Assembly: GCA_027579435.1 (NCBI GenBank)
Contig: JANBPK010000009.1
Coordinates: 1-64,000, forward strand
DNA length: 64,000 nt
Reading direction: 5' to 3'
From: Candolleomyces eurysporus
Taxonomy: Eukaryota > Basidiomycota > Agaricomycetes > Agaricales > Psathyrellaceae
Positions 8,420 to 19,717 of the stretch are shown here, piece by piece (the stretch's first letter is position 1; the number at the start of each line of letters is the position of its first letter). Both the position numbers and the translations under genes were made by a program. Below the pieces are notes generated by a model that saw only the letters and a program-made list of their open reading frames with translations, did not search any database and was not told where the DNA came from.

Positions 8420-11357
8420 TCAATACGGCGAATTCACAATGCTCGACCTGCTGTGTCCAACGGGCGCAGCCAGAGATTGACGTGTCGGCCGTTTCAAATT
8501 CTTCTTGTTAATAGCCAGAACATTGTTGTCCAATGCAACAATCTGCGAAGAGAAGTATTAGAGCCCAGGCCCACATCAAGCGCTTAAACACTTGAACCAG
8601 AAACCAGAAGCACTTACGATTTCCTTATCGTCCCCAAATTTGAAGTTATCTTGCACAACGTGGTCTTCATACTTCTTGATCTCGTACTTGTCATTAAAGC
8701 CTTTCTTCACTTTCGCAAAGTCCCAGGCAACCACAAACGGTCCGGTCGAGGTCACAATCGCGTTCTCCACCTGCCCTTCTCCCTGATTAAACCTAGTAGC
8801 CAAAAAGTTAGAGGGTAACATTAATTATGATCCTGGACCCACTCACTTGGCTACCGTAAACGATACGTTATTCCCCATGTACGCAACGTGCTCTGGCTTG
8901 AGCTGAAGCCTCTTTGGCATCGGCTTCGCAGTCGCGGGGAAGCTCCGGTCAAAGCCAAGCTGTCCACTGTACCTTCCCTCCCCGATCAAGGTATCGATGA
9001 GCAACAGATAGGTCTTGGTCGTGGCCACGATCCACCGACCGTCCGCGGTCACATCGATGCCAATGATAGGATCACCCAGTGGAGGCAAAGCAGTCTTTGC
9101 GTTCTTCCCAACGGAGTCGAAGAGTCGGATGTCGCCCTTCTCGCTTGCAACAGCAAGCTTTCCAGACGCAGTGGTAACGACTCCAGAGAATTGGTTCTTG
9201 CTGGCGTATTGCTTGTATTGGCTGTCCACAAGCTTCTGCCCAGAGACACGAGGATCGATTCGGTAGAGTGCGTTGCCGGATATACCAACGAGAGTTTGTT
9301 CGCGGGTCGTTCCCGCAAACTTGCTTTCGGGGGCAATCTTGGTGACTGGGATATGATCGTGCACCTTCCATTCTTCGACCACCTTTCCTCGTTCGATGTC
9401 CAGGCTGTAGAGGGAGTTTGGGTTCTGTTCGTTCATGAGCACCATCTTGGTGTCCTGATCGTGCAGCATGACATAGCCAGGCTTGAACTCCTTGCCCTTG
9501 GGGGTCGCAACTTTGCTGATGGTCGCGTAGTATTTGACCGAGTTCTTGTCTTTGTGACTGAAAACGCCGATATTGCTGCCTCGCACAACGTACGACCTGT
9601 CGCCCTTGTAGCCCACAGTAAGCTGGGAGTTGCGTTCGCCCTTGGCTCCAGCAGGTTGCCCTTCGCCATCTTCGTCCTCTGACTGAGCATCTGCATCGTC
9701 TTCTTCTTCTTCTTCCTCGTCACTGGGTTCTAGGTTCAACAAGTGGTCAGTTCCGCGGTTTTCAAAGTAAAATGAATCTGTCAACCTTCATCAGGATCCA
9801 GAGCTAATTCGACTTCATCCTCATCCTCATCTTCGTCTTGGACATCCCTCATTTCCACATCTTCGTCATTGATAGACCTCATAACGTAGTCTTGGTCTTC
9901 AGGCTATTAACCGGGATCAATATTAATTCATCCCGAGGGCAACGATTACATACCTTGACTTTCGTCCATGGGCTCTGATGAAGGGACTCGTACAAGCAAG
10001 TGTTAAAGGTTTGAACGAACGTCTGATAGTCCTCCTGCGACTCGAACATGAAGAGCCAACTGCTCGCGTGGTTCCCAGCGCTGATGTAGTTCCAAGTCAG
10101 CGTCTTCATCTTCCTCGAGCACCTGTGGTTCATCTCGCTCGAAATTTCGTGAGTGAGTAGAGGGCCCGCAGACGTAGCCGCAACCAGATAGTACTGGTAG
10201 CTAGAGTCCGACTTTTTCAGAATTTGCGCGTTGACGATACCATTGTTGTCAAACTCTTCGATTTCAAAGTTCCAACGGAAGAATCTGGCTTCGAAAGAGA
10301 TGATGCTCCGCGCGCCAGGGAGGTCGATAGGAGTAAGACCAAGAGAGTCGCGACGGGCAGCCTCAGCTTGAGCGGACGGTAGAGATNGGGGGTTTCGTAT
10401 CTTCTTCCAAGTCGGTTGGAATAGGTTCCGACTTCGCTTGGCTGGAAGATGCGCCTTCATTGGAAGAAGCAACCTTGCGCTTTGCCTTTCCCGCCGCCTT
10501 CTTGTTGGGGGGTCTATGAAGTGAATACGATGAGCGTCAATTGGTCTTGGCAGGTGGAGGCAGAAAAATAACATACTTGTAGACGAATTCGTCCAAGTCA
10601 CCCTCTGTCGCAGCATCGGCATTACGCTTGTACTTGCGCTCAAACATGGCACGATACATGCAAGTTTCGAAAAAGGCTCTTGTCGGGGCATTGGTATCGG
10701 GGCAGACAAATTCGAATAATTCATCAACGTCCCCTTGAAGGTCCCTCCAGATGAACGTTGGCTCGCCGTCTGTTTCCCCTGCCCTGAATTCGAGTTCTTC
10801 TGCGATCAGGAACACGCGCTCCTCATCGGCTAAGAGTAGAAACAAGAGGGAGCCGTAAGTTGATGATGGGAAAAGAGAGCGAAAAGAATCCTCACTCTCA
10901 TCCTCGTCTTCGAGCAGCTCCTGGTCCTCATCTTCGTAAACGCGGGTGATAACGAGTTGAAAGTTGTGGTCGATAGAGGGAATGCGGCGAATAGTCGCCA
11001 TTGCTTCATTATATCTTGGAAGGTTGTGAGGGAAAGGTGGAAGCTGGTATGTTATATACCCACATGCATTCTCTGTTGCTGCGAAGGATTCCAGCACGGG
11101 TCAAGTACAATTGACCTTTTGTGGGTCAGAAAGGAGCGTGTTTTGGGAAGATTCAAACGTACCCGATGATATCTTGACAACCTCTGCAGCATTAGGGTCC
11201 TCTGATCAGGGCTGAAATTAGCGAAGCGCGATAAATCTGGTGGGGGCCAATGCGTACGCCAGACTTTGCCGATAACTAGAGGGATAACTTATGGTGAGCC
11301 CCTGAGAGATCTAAGCAATAAAAACGAAAGGAACGGACGGCTTCTGAAGATATTCAT
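8420..11357 (-). CDS. VID27: Vid27 family protein
   Basis: This is a homologue of yeast Vid27, named for vacuolar import and degradation. The family has a PH-like N-terminal region and a C-terminal WD40-like Vid27 domain. Exons (minus strand): 11339-11357, 11258-11275, 11163-11201, 11064-11115, 10896-11014, 10577-10829, 9954-10513, 9786-9903, 8847-9729, 8618-8792, 8420-8542. They sum to 785 residues, close to the yeast protein. The N-terminus reads MNIFRSLIGKVW and leads to QLYLTRAG and ATIRR. The centre holds an acidic linker (about 9660-9730 and 9820-9870). The C-terminal part starts NSQLTVGYKGDRSYVVRG and has the conserved ATTKTYLLLIDT and INKKNL motifs. The N at 10387 must be dropped to keep the frame. 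The 66-nt intron 10830-10895 has no stop and a length divisible by three, so it could be retained. Confidence 0.9.
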
Positions 11358-11552
11358 GGCAGACCAGATGGGAGAGCAGATGTAACAGCAAAGGGGCCTT
11401 GAACGGAATGACTTCACGACGTGACTCCAAATCACGACGACACCAGTCACAGTCACGCGTCTTTCATCACCACCGACAGTATCATCCACAAAGGTACTCT
11501 ATTCAATTTCCTTCCCGCCTCGAGACAGCCCGCTCACTCTTCCCAGCATCCA
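11358..11552. promoter_or_regulatory. Divergent promoter, VID27 / 92-aa orphan
   Basis: This 195-bp gap lies between the two start codons of head-to-head genes. It must hold both 5' UTRs and promoters unless the orphan has an upstream exon (an open frame with plausible splice sites runs from 11408). No clear TATA box is visible. Confidence 0.5.
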
Positions 11553-11885
11553 ATGTCCACCCACAACGGTTCTACAATAGCCTCGGAAGCGGGAAGCCCG
11601 CCCCGCCCCATGACAGTAAGTTTCCTAGAAGCTTGTCCTTGCAGCCGAAAGTCCAATCCATATGCATAGTCGCCAAACGTCGACGGCTCGCCCACATCAA
11701 CATTGTCGCAATCGTCGAGAGTGAACCCCATTCGCCTCGACGCGCCGAGAACATACCGCAATGTCTTTTCATCAGCCACCGCAACGCCAACACGCCAGAT
11801 TGTCATTCGCTCAGACCCCTCTCTGCTGACATGCTTTGATCCCACAGATAAAGAGTTGTATGATCTTTGGGCACCGAAACGGTGA
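11553..11885 (+). CDS. Small protein of unknown family (92 aa)
   Basis: I do not recognise this protein. Two exons join in frame: 11553-11615 (ATG at 11553) and 11670-11885, with a 54-nt intron (GTAAGT to GCATAG). The first half is Ser/Thr/Pro-rich and probably disordered. The last 35 residues look ordered and under constraint: RQIVIRSDPSLLTCFDP followed by the acidic-aromatic end DKELYDLWAPKR. Such a short C-terminal motif would suit a small subunit that docks into a complex. No signal peptide or membrane helix is evident. The gene is divergent from VID27 and ends 70 bp from the stop of the Rpr2-like gene. An upstream non-coding or coding exon is possible. Confidence 0.6.
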
Positions 11886-11955
11886 AGCCTGTAGGCATCG
11901 ACTCCTCTACGATACACGGTATTAATCATGATTTCCAATACGTATACTCCACCGC

Positions 11956-12554
11956 CTAGAGCCCGCTGAGGAATGCAGACAGGCTTTCACGGTTCGAATT
12001 ATTCTTGCTCCTCTCCCGCGCCTGCTCCTTCTCCCGGTTTCGCGCAAGCATGGCCTGCAGGCCTGCTTTTTTCGTTGTTCGAGATTGCGGTGCTGCGACG
12101 CTGCGTGGCGTTTGAGGATTAGATGAAGATACGACAGCAGGCCGNTTCGCCGTTATCGCGTGGACTGCGNTTTCGACGCATGGAGCAACGACATGGACGT
12201 TTGTTCAGGCTGCGGCGAATTTGCATGCAACGGAATGTGGTCCCCAATATCCGGTACCNGACCAGCGGAGCTGGGTGAAGAGGACGGTTCCAACGGGGTC
12301 ATTTGGGAATGGTCACAGATTAGGCAGGTTGTATGAAAGACACGAGATTTCGATTTCTTCCCTCTGGAACGGACAAGATGAGAACGGCTCGAGCCAATAT
12401 GGAGACATGCCCCGCAGGCGGAGCAGAGACTGGGATCCTGGGGACAAGGCGCCTTCTGCAACGGAGCCCTGGCAGAGTGGAGCGCCGACAAGGCCTGGGA
12501 CGCCGGAAGGAGGACATAGGGCAGCGCCTGCTGGAATCTTGTCGCCGGGTCCAT
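11956..12554 (-). CDS. RNase P/MRP subunit, Rpr2/Snm1/Rpp21 type
   Basis: This is a likely zinc-binding protein subunit of RNase P or RNase MRP, which process tRNA and rRNA precursors in the nucleus. It appears intronless, with ATG at 12554 and TAG at 11956-11958, giving about 198 residues once the two Ns at 12145 and 12170 are dropped. The N at 12259 seems to be a real base, because keeping it preserves the frame. The signature is a pair of Cys knuckles: LCSACGAC (Cys 44, 47, 50) and TTCLICD (Cys 77, 80), separated by a basic loop with RGKKSKSRVF. The N-terminal helix (MDPATRFQQALPYVLLPASQ) fits the family. The C-terminal tail is basic and helical and ends SAFLSGL. The sequence does not settle Rpr2 versus Snm1; the long tail leans towards Snm1. 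Confidence 0.7.
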
Positions 12555-12710
12555 GACAAAGGGCAAGAAAGCGCGTGTCACGTGGAAAAAACGCGTCGAA
12601 CAATAAATCGGCGACACAGCCCAGAAAGGAAGGTGTGCAGGCTATTGTTCTGCCTGGGCTTTATTGACCTGCAGCCAGGTTTCCGCCCTTTGTACATTTC
12701 GATCACCACC
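12555..12710. promoter_or_regulatory. Divergent promoter, Rpr2-like / BTB protein
   Basis: This 156-bp gap lies between the start codons of two head-to-head genes. It is T/C-rich on the + strand just before 12711. No sharp consensus element is seen. Confidence 0.5.
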
Positions 12711-14323
12711 ATGCTCTCCTCGCCGCCACACCCTCCACGCCCCTCGCACACCTCCCCTATATCATTCGAGAGGCCCTCGTCTCAGGCGACCATCCTCCCC
12801 CCCTCATCTCCACCTAGTGCGAAACGACCCTCGCTCTCGACGACAATGCACTGGCTCTCGCGCAGTCCAAACCAGAACTCTACCCAATCAAACCCCAGCC
12901 CCTATGCTGCTCCCAAGCCCGTCCGCATCTCAGAACCCAAGTTTGTTCGCGGCATGGACTCGTTGACGCAGCAGAGAAGCGGCGTCCTCGGTGCTGGCGC
13001 CACCGTTGTGCGAACACCCGACGATGCCCTCCGCGAGATCCCCTCTCGACCAAGCCTCGAATCCAGGTCATCCGATGACCGTCCCCAGAGATCCGCGTCG
13101 CATAAATCCAAGAAGAGGAAGCCCTCAATCTCCAAGTCCATGACTCCCCCTTCCTTGGAGTCTGTTGGGCTCAACAGCCCTCCTCTCCCCCCTCTACCTT
13201 TCCCTGAATCTGATGAAGAGGTTATGCTTTCAAGGAGCAGTTCTGGCAGCAGCAAACCACGTACACCCAAGCTTCTCGCCGCGGTGCCAGCTTCGGTCCC
13301 CGTCCCGGTACCTGTCCCCCGTTCGCCATCCTTGCGTCCATCGCTGAAAATAAAATCTGTCCCGAGCTCGGATGAAAGAGATGTCGTGCCACCCCTGCCA
13401 TCAAGTGTGCCACCTTCTCCACCACCTGTATTCAAGCCTATCCTGGTATCAGATCTGCCTGCATTCCCCGTGGATCCGGAGACAGTCATCGTGACATTGG
13501 AAACCTGTACCACCACCCATCGGACCACCCTTGAAACTATCAACTCGAGGCCTTCGCACCTCTCGAAATACGTCAATTCCCTTATTGCCCGGCAGAGAGC
13601 TACTTCTGCCACTTCTTCTGTTTACTCTGACGATGAGGAAAGCGATGATCTCGCAGTCTACAGAAAACACCTCGCATCGCAGGGCCTCTTGCCGCAGACG
13701 TCGTGCAAGATCCATCTATTCCTAGATAGACCCAGTGCTCCGTAAGTCACCGCCCCACCCCTATGAATTGCTCTGAACTTAATCGGCATTCATTCCGTAG
13801 ATATGCCCACATCCTTTCATACCTGCGCTCAAGCCCTGGCACCCCGGAAAACCCGGAAGTCATTCCACGTGCCGTCCTCTACAATTCGCCGTCTCAGGCT
13901 GCCCGTCTCGAGAGCCTCATTGAGCTGCGGGATGAAGCAGCCTACCTCAACCTCGAAAACCTGCACAAAATGTGTTCGGATGAGATGGTGCGCATGCGGC
14001 ACGCTCCTCCCAAGATGCACGCACGTGGAAACAGCTTGAGCGGTAGTAGCGGTCCCACCAGCATGGTGCAGTCGCTTCGCGCGTCTGTGTACACCTTGCA
14101 CACCCTGCTCGAGCGTGCGGAGACGGATGTTCGGTCCAGTTCGCACTCAATGTCTGGATCAGAGTCGAGACCCAAGGAATACAAGGAGAAGGACAATGCG
14201 ATGTCAGATCCGGCTCCTCTGCGTTCGCCTCCGACTCCACCGTCATGGGAGGGTCCTGGACATCGGAGAAACGGTAGCGTGCCTCGGCCTCTGAAACCGA
14301 CTGCTCCACCTGGTTGGATATAA
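12711..14323 (+). CDS. BTB/POZ-like domain protein with long disordered N-terminus
   Basis: Two exons, 12711-13741 and 13801-14323, encode 517 residues. The first 270 residues are Pro/Ser-rich and disordered, with repeated VPVPVP and PPLPPLP tracts that could bind SH3 or profilin partners. A folded segment follows that resembles a fungal BTB/POZ domain: VIVTLETCTTTHRTTLETI, then SKYVNSLIARQR, an acidic insert, KIHLFLDR, YAHILSYLRS, and after the intron LIELRDEAAYLNLENLHKMCSDEM, the typical final BTB helices. BTB domains of this kind mediate oligomerisation and often act as adaptors, but the partner cannot be read here. The C-terminus is again disordered. The gene is head to head with the Rpr2-like gene. 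Confidence 0.75.
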
Positions 14324-14779
14324 CGAACGAACAATAGAGCGATCCGTCATGCATTTCACGCTTTCGTATTATTTTATCCTTATGACTAGTACTACTGACT
14401 GTCACCCCATTATTCTCTTTCGACCTTCTTTCTTATCTGCATTTTTCATCTGCATTCTGATATCGTTATCATCATGACCCATCTACCATATGCACTTTCC
14501 TTATGCCACAATATGCCGCTTATTGTTTTCATCCTTCTTCGAACTAATTCAAAACTGAATGTGACGAGTAAAAAGGGATCCAATAGAGTAACTTTATTCA
14601 ACGGCTAATTATCCATACACACATTCCGGTACTGCGCAAAATTTGACGAACATAGTATCGATCCAATGGAGTCAGTATACATATACGAGAAGAAGGAACA
14701 GCATAAGCGAAGCCTGAGGACGAATCTAATAATACAAGGAGGGACAAAAAGAAGATGGAGGCTGTCTTTGTAAATGGGT
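14324..14779. other. Convergent 3' UTR interval
   Basis: This 456-bp AT-richer interval lies between the stops of the BTB gene and SSD1. It should contain both polyadenylation regions. I see no open frame or RNA structure worth reporting. Confidence 0.6.
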
Positions 14780-17700
14780 TTACTTCTTGGAGTAAGGGTT
14801 GACGCTATAGACCTTGATAACGGGAGGACTCTTCGTCAAATCGGCGGTCACAATGACCTGGGGATAATTGTTTTAGAACACGCTTTCCGAAGGAATTGAA
14901 ATTTTACTCACAGGCACTGTCATGAGCTCGCGGATGTCCTGAATCTTGTGACCGGTTGGAAGGACCCTTAAGCCTTCGAACTGAGGCTTCTCCTTGGCAA
15001 TAGACAATAGGCGCTGCTTAGACGTCTCTTTGACTTCGGCGACGTCGCTGCGGCCCAAGACAATCTCGTCTTCATCTTCGTCATCCTCATCGAACAGGGC
15101 AGATTCGTCGTGGTGCGAACGAGAGGCAACTTCCATCTTCACGGCGTGTTGCTCCGCATTCTGCTTGACCTTCTTGAGATGTTCATCATCACTGTTCTCC
15201 GCCAACCAAGTGATGACATCTTTGTCGGACCAATAAATTTGGAGAGTATGAGTGTGCTCGTCATATACGTGGTTCTGGAACGCAAAATCGTCAGCGAATG
15301 AATCGGTCGACTGCTCATCTAGAGTGCCTACCTCGATGGGCATCTGATCGACATGCACACGCTTTTCAATACCGAACTCGGGAACGAGGACGTCGAACGC
15401 TGCATCCAAAACGCCAATGACCTTCGCTTGTCTCACGACAGGGCCGTAGCGAGCGGTGAGATCAGAGATCATGACGCAGAGGAACAAGTGAGTAGACTGC
15501 TGCTCCGCGAGTGAAGCAGAATCCCGTTTACTATTGTGTCTCGTCAGCATCAACTACTGGCTGCAAAGTTGGATACACTTACATGTTGCATTGCTGAGCG
15601 ACCTTCGCCACCGCGTCGCGATCCATGGTGAACTTGGTGTCGGCTAAATGCGTTGTTGAGCATGAATTAAAAAAAAAAGGCAATGGAGACACTTACATCC
15701 TCCTTGCAAAACGGCCTCGAGTTGGCGATGAACCAAAATGTCCGCGTAACGGCGGATAGGGGAGGTAAAGTGCGTGTAGAGAGGAATGTTCAAGGCAAAA
15801 TGACCGTACTTGGCGATATCCAACATGCCAGCACAGAAATATTTGGCGCGGTGAGTAGCCTTGAAAGACAACAACTTCAACAGCTTATCAGCCGTGGGAT
15901 CAGTAATGTTCTCAAAGGATTTCATGAGTGCTCCAGCAGAAGAGGTATCCATCTTGTATCCCAAGCGATCGGCCCTTTCAGCGAATGTGTTCTAAGGATC
16001 GTCAGACTTAGTGATGGGGAGAAAGGCCAAATAAAGCAACTTACAAGCCTTCTCTCGATGGGAGCATCATGACGACGGAGGAGAGCCTGCTCAGGAAGGT
16101 GTACAGCGATCTGTTGAGCAACTGCAATATTGGCCAGCAACATAAACTTGAACAGAAGTCAATAAAAAGAAGACGAACAGCACGAAAGGACAAACCTCTT
16201 CGACCAAGTTGTTGGAGTCCGTTTTTTCGTATTGAACACAGTCGATAGGCAGACCACTATCGTCCAGCGTGAATTTGATCTTCATGTCGTCCAGACTCAG
16301 TGCACCATTCTTGAAACGGTCTGCCCTCAACTTCTTCGCGACCGACTCTATGATCTTGACATCTTGTTCGATGGCAGCTAATTGATGTTGACCATCGATA
16401 GCCACACCATTCAAGCCTTTTCCATCTAGGATATTCTGCGCGTCGCGGTAGGAGAGTTTGACGGCGGATCTGGAGGGATTGAGATTAGCGGAGGAAGGAG
16501 AGATGAAAAGGGNAAAAAAAAACTCTTACCGAATGATCGTCTTGCCGAACCACTTGTTCAAGACCCTACCGTCTGGAGAGATGGTGAAGACAACGGAGAA
16601 AGCGAGGCGGTCCTGTCCTGGAACAAGACTGCACAATTGCTCGCTAAGGGCGGGGGGAAGCATAGGAACGGCACGCTGAATGAGATAAACGCTGGTGGCT
16701 CTCTTACGGGCGTCCCTGTCGAGGGCGGTGTTGGGCTTCACGAAGAAAGCTACGTCTGCGATATGAACGCCAATATCGTAAGTGCCATCGTCATTGACTT
16801 TGACGGAGAGCGCGTCGTCGAGATCGCGAGCGGTTTCAGGATCAATAGTGAAGAGTCTTTCTTCTCGGAGATCTTTGCGGGTCTTCAGTTCGTGTTCCGG
16901 GATACTAGAAAAAAGGGTTGCATCGCTTCAGCTTTCGGTCTGGCTCAGCAGTAATGAGAGACTCACGTCCAAGGAATGGGAGGCAGACACTTCAACACGT
17001 TGTCAGTGAAGTCCTCGGTAGGGAAATTGCAATCTTTGAGGAGGGCGCTGGTCTCGACTTCGATGTCACCAATGGGGCCAAGCTCTTCGACCAGGGTACC
17101 GAAGGGATGGAGGGAACTGATAGGATGACGCTTGATGCAGGCGACGAACAACTTGTCAACATAGGCTTCGGAGTTCTGGACGAAATCCGGGGGTGCTTGT
17201 TCGGTCGGAATGGCGATGAGAGGCACACGCTTGTCCGTAGGCTTGAACCAAACGATCTTGGGACGTTCAATTGGGCCACGACGGGGCTCCTCAGCGCGAT
17301 CACCTTCACGTTCACGGCGTTCAGCCTCCTGCTTTTCCTTGGTCGCAGCCGATGAAGGGCGAAGAAGTCCCAGGGTACCGGAGAAGAGCTGGCCTGGCAT
17401 ACGCTCAACGACCGCAACAACATGACCAGCAAACTGAGGCTTGACATCATCGGTGACTCTAGAGACAAGGCGTTAGTCACAATATCAGGACAGAAATTAT
17501 GTGGGCAACGTACTCCTCATCTTCGAACAGCATCAGACCCTGACCTTCAACCTCAACATCGTCCTTCTTCTTGTCGTCCTTACGCCCGCCATTGCGAACA
17601 TCATACGCAGCATTTTCTTCCTTTTTGCGCTTCTTCTCTTCCTTCTCCTTCTTGGTGGCCCATACTTCGTCGACATCCAGCAACTCCACGGCAACAATAT

Positions 17701-18767
17701 CTCCTTCCAAGGCTCGGTTACGATCCTTGGACCCACAGATGTAGATATCGGCGTCGAGAACCTCAGTGGACACATACGCGTCGGAACGGTTTCGCTTGTT
17801 GACGCGCAGAATACCAACGACGAGCTTCCCGGCAGCAAGGAGAGGGGGAAGGGAGGCTTGCGGAAGGTAAGGCGCGAAGAGCGATTTACGCTGGGGTTGG
17901 TTGGACTGCTGCTGGAGTTGCGACTGGAACTGCTGTTGCTGCTGCTGGAGCAGGTTAAGACCTCCAAGGCCAAGGCCCATCATATTGGCGGCCATCATGT
18001 TGGGCAGCATGTTGGGGAAGCTGAAGGAAGCCATTTTGTGATGGTGCCCACCAGATGCAGCACGGAACTGTTGGAGGCTTTGAAGTTGAGCCTGCGCTTG
18101 AGCAAGATCTGCAGCAAAGGCACCATTTCCTTGAATCCCACCGACACCACCATCTAGAAAGAAGTGTTAGACGATACTCGAGAAAACCAAAAAGATTATC
18201 GTACTGATGCGCCAACTGGAATCGGCACGGGAGGCTTGCCTAGAATGCCCGCCGAAGCCCGGAGGAGGAGCGAAACCGTCGTCAAAGCCGTTAGCTTCAT
18301 TAAATGGATTGGCAAAGCTGATGGATCCCGGGTTGCCTTGGCTCGCGCTCTTGTTGACGACATTCACGCTGTGGCGGCGGCCATGGCCACGAGGGACGCC
18401 TTGAGATTGCCCATCCAAACCCATGTTGAGGCCCAAATTACCGAATTGACCCATTGGGTTCTGCATGGCGAAATTCGGGTTCATCCCGCCGCCCATCGGA
18501 ACGGTACTTTGTACACGGCGGTGAGAGCGAGGAGCACCGGGGGCCAAACCAGGAGTCTGGAAAGACAAAACTTGGTTGGATGCCAGCTGTTGCTGGTACA
18601 GTGCTTGCTGCTGTTGCTGAAGGGCTTCAATCTGATTTTGGAGGGCGATCTGTTTACCCAAGTTAAGCGAGGCTCCAGAAAGCTGACCGAGCCGTTCTGA
18701 CGTACCTGCTCTGCCATAATGCCAGTGATTTCACCACTTTCTCCCTTGCGATGGGCTGGTGGCCCAG

Positions 18768-18798
<31 letters not shown>

Positions 18799-19717
18799 CT
18801 GATCAAAGCCTTGCTGTTGAGGAAATTGGAAACCGACGTCCTCTTCATTGATTGCGGGTCCCAGACCGATGCTGCGCTTGCGGGCACCAAACATGAATCC
18901 AGGGGCCAACTGAGGACGACCGGTGGGGCCAACAGTATCGTTCTGTTCCTGTTGAGCAGCGAGTGCAGCAAAGCGAGGTGGGACGAAGCTTTGAGATTGG
19001 GAGCGAGGCTGGTGACCAGCAGGGAACCTCTCAGGGATTTCACCCTCTTCAAAAGGACCATCTTCTGCATCCTCGATCATGGCTCCAAGGTTGGGAGCAT
19101 AAGTATTGTAGTTGTGCGATTGTCCTGCACCAAGCGAGGCGGCTTTACGATGCTTTGCCTCGTTTCCGAAGGAGCCGGTACCCTGGGTGGCTGCAGCCTG
19201 AGAAGGGACAGCATTCTGATTGGCGGGCATGGGGAAAGAGCTGTTGTTATTGGCGGTCTGTTGGGCCGGAGAGGTTGTCTTTAAATCTGCGATTACGCGC
19301 TGGAGAGAAGAGAGGGCGTCGCTAGAATCTTTGTTGCCGGGGCCGGGAGATGGGCGGCCACCGCCCTGGGATTGACCAATTCCGCCGCGATTGCCTTGAG
19401 AAGTGGAACCTGAGGCCTTGCGATGCTGACCCTGTCCACGATTGCCCTGAGGCTTGCGCGGCTCATTCTTCTTGGGCCCATCGGACCCCTTGCGGGAGTT
19501 GGTATCGGATCCCGACTCTGTTGCTTGGATTGAGCCAGGTGCCTTACTTCCCCTGGAAGATGGCCTCTGACCGCCTTGACCAGAAGAGCCGCCCCNGGGC
19601 ATTACCTGAGTTCGAAGGGTGTCGCTTCGGACGGTTGTTTCCCGAAGAGGCTCCTGGGGGCTTCTTCTCCTCCTTCTTGGACGAAGGCTGAGCTTGTGGC
19701 GTTATATCATCCGTCAT
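14780..19717 (-). CDS. SSD1: Ssd1/Dis3L2-like RNase II (RNB) protein
   Basis: This is a homologue of yeast Ssd1, an mRNA-binding member of the RNase II/Dis3L2 family tied to cell-wall mRNAs. Twelve exons (18706-19717, 18205-18649, 17514-18153, 16967-17458, 16530-16904, 16196-16469, 16045-16146, 15697-15991, 15583-15643, 15332-15530, 14912-15274, 14780-14857) give 1444 residues after dropping the N at 19596. Residues 1-600 are Gly/Ser/Gln-rich with an 11-Gln tract near 18770-18800. The cold-shock part starts [10 protein letters not shown]. The RNB domain holds [16 protein letters not shown], the full I-D-x5-D-x-DD aspartate set, and [16 protein letters not shown]. Yeast Ssd1 is described as a non-enzymatic member of the family that has lost this site. 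The protein ends [10 protein letters not shown]. Confidence 0.93.
18770..18802 (-). repeat. CAG/CAA microsatellite encoding polyglutamine in SSD1
   Basis: An interrupted CAG/CAA run encodes 11 Gln in a row in the disordered N-terminus of the SSD1 protein. A second, shorter Q-rich patch lies at 18590-18640 and a third near 17890-17950. Such tracts often vary in length between strains. Confidence 0.8.

Noticed and set aside
8888..9682. Plus-strand open frame of 264 codons
   Set aside because: It is the antisense shadow of the large VID27 exon, whose sense product is clearly conserved.
12902..13612. Minus-strand Gly-rich open frame of 236 codons
   Set aside because: It is opposite the Pro/Ser-rich exon of the BTB gene. 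Gly-rich antisense frames are the expected mirror of Pro-rich coding DNA.
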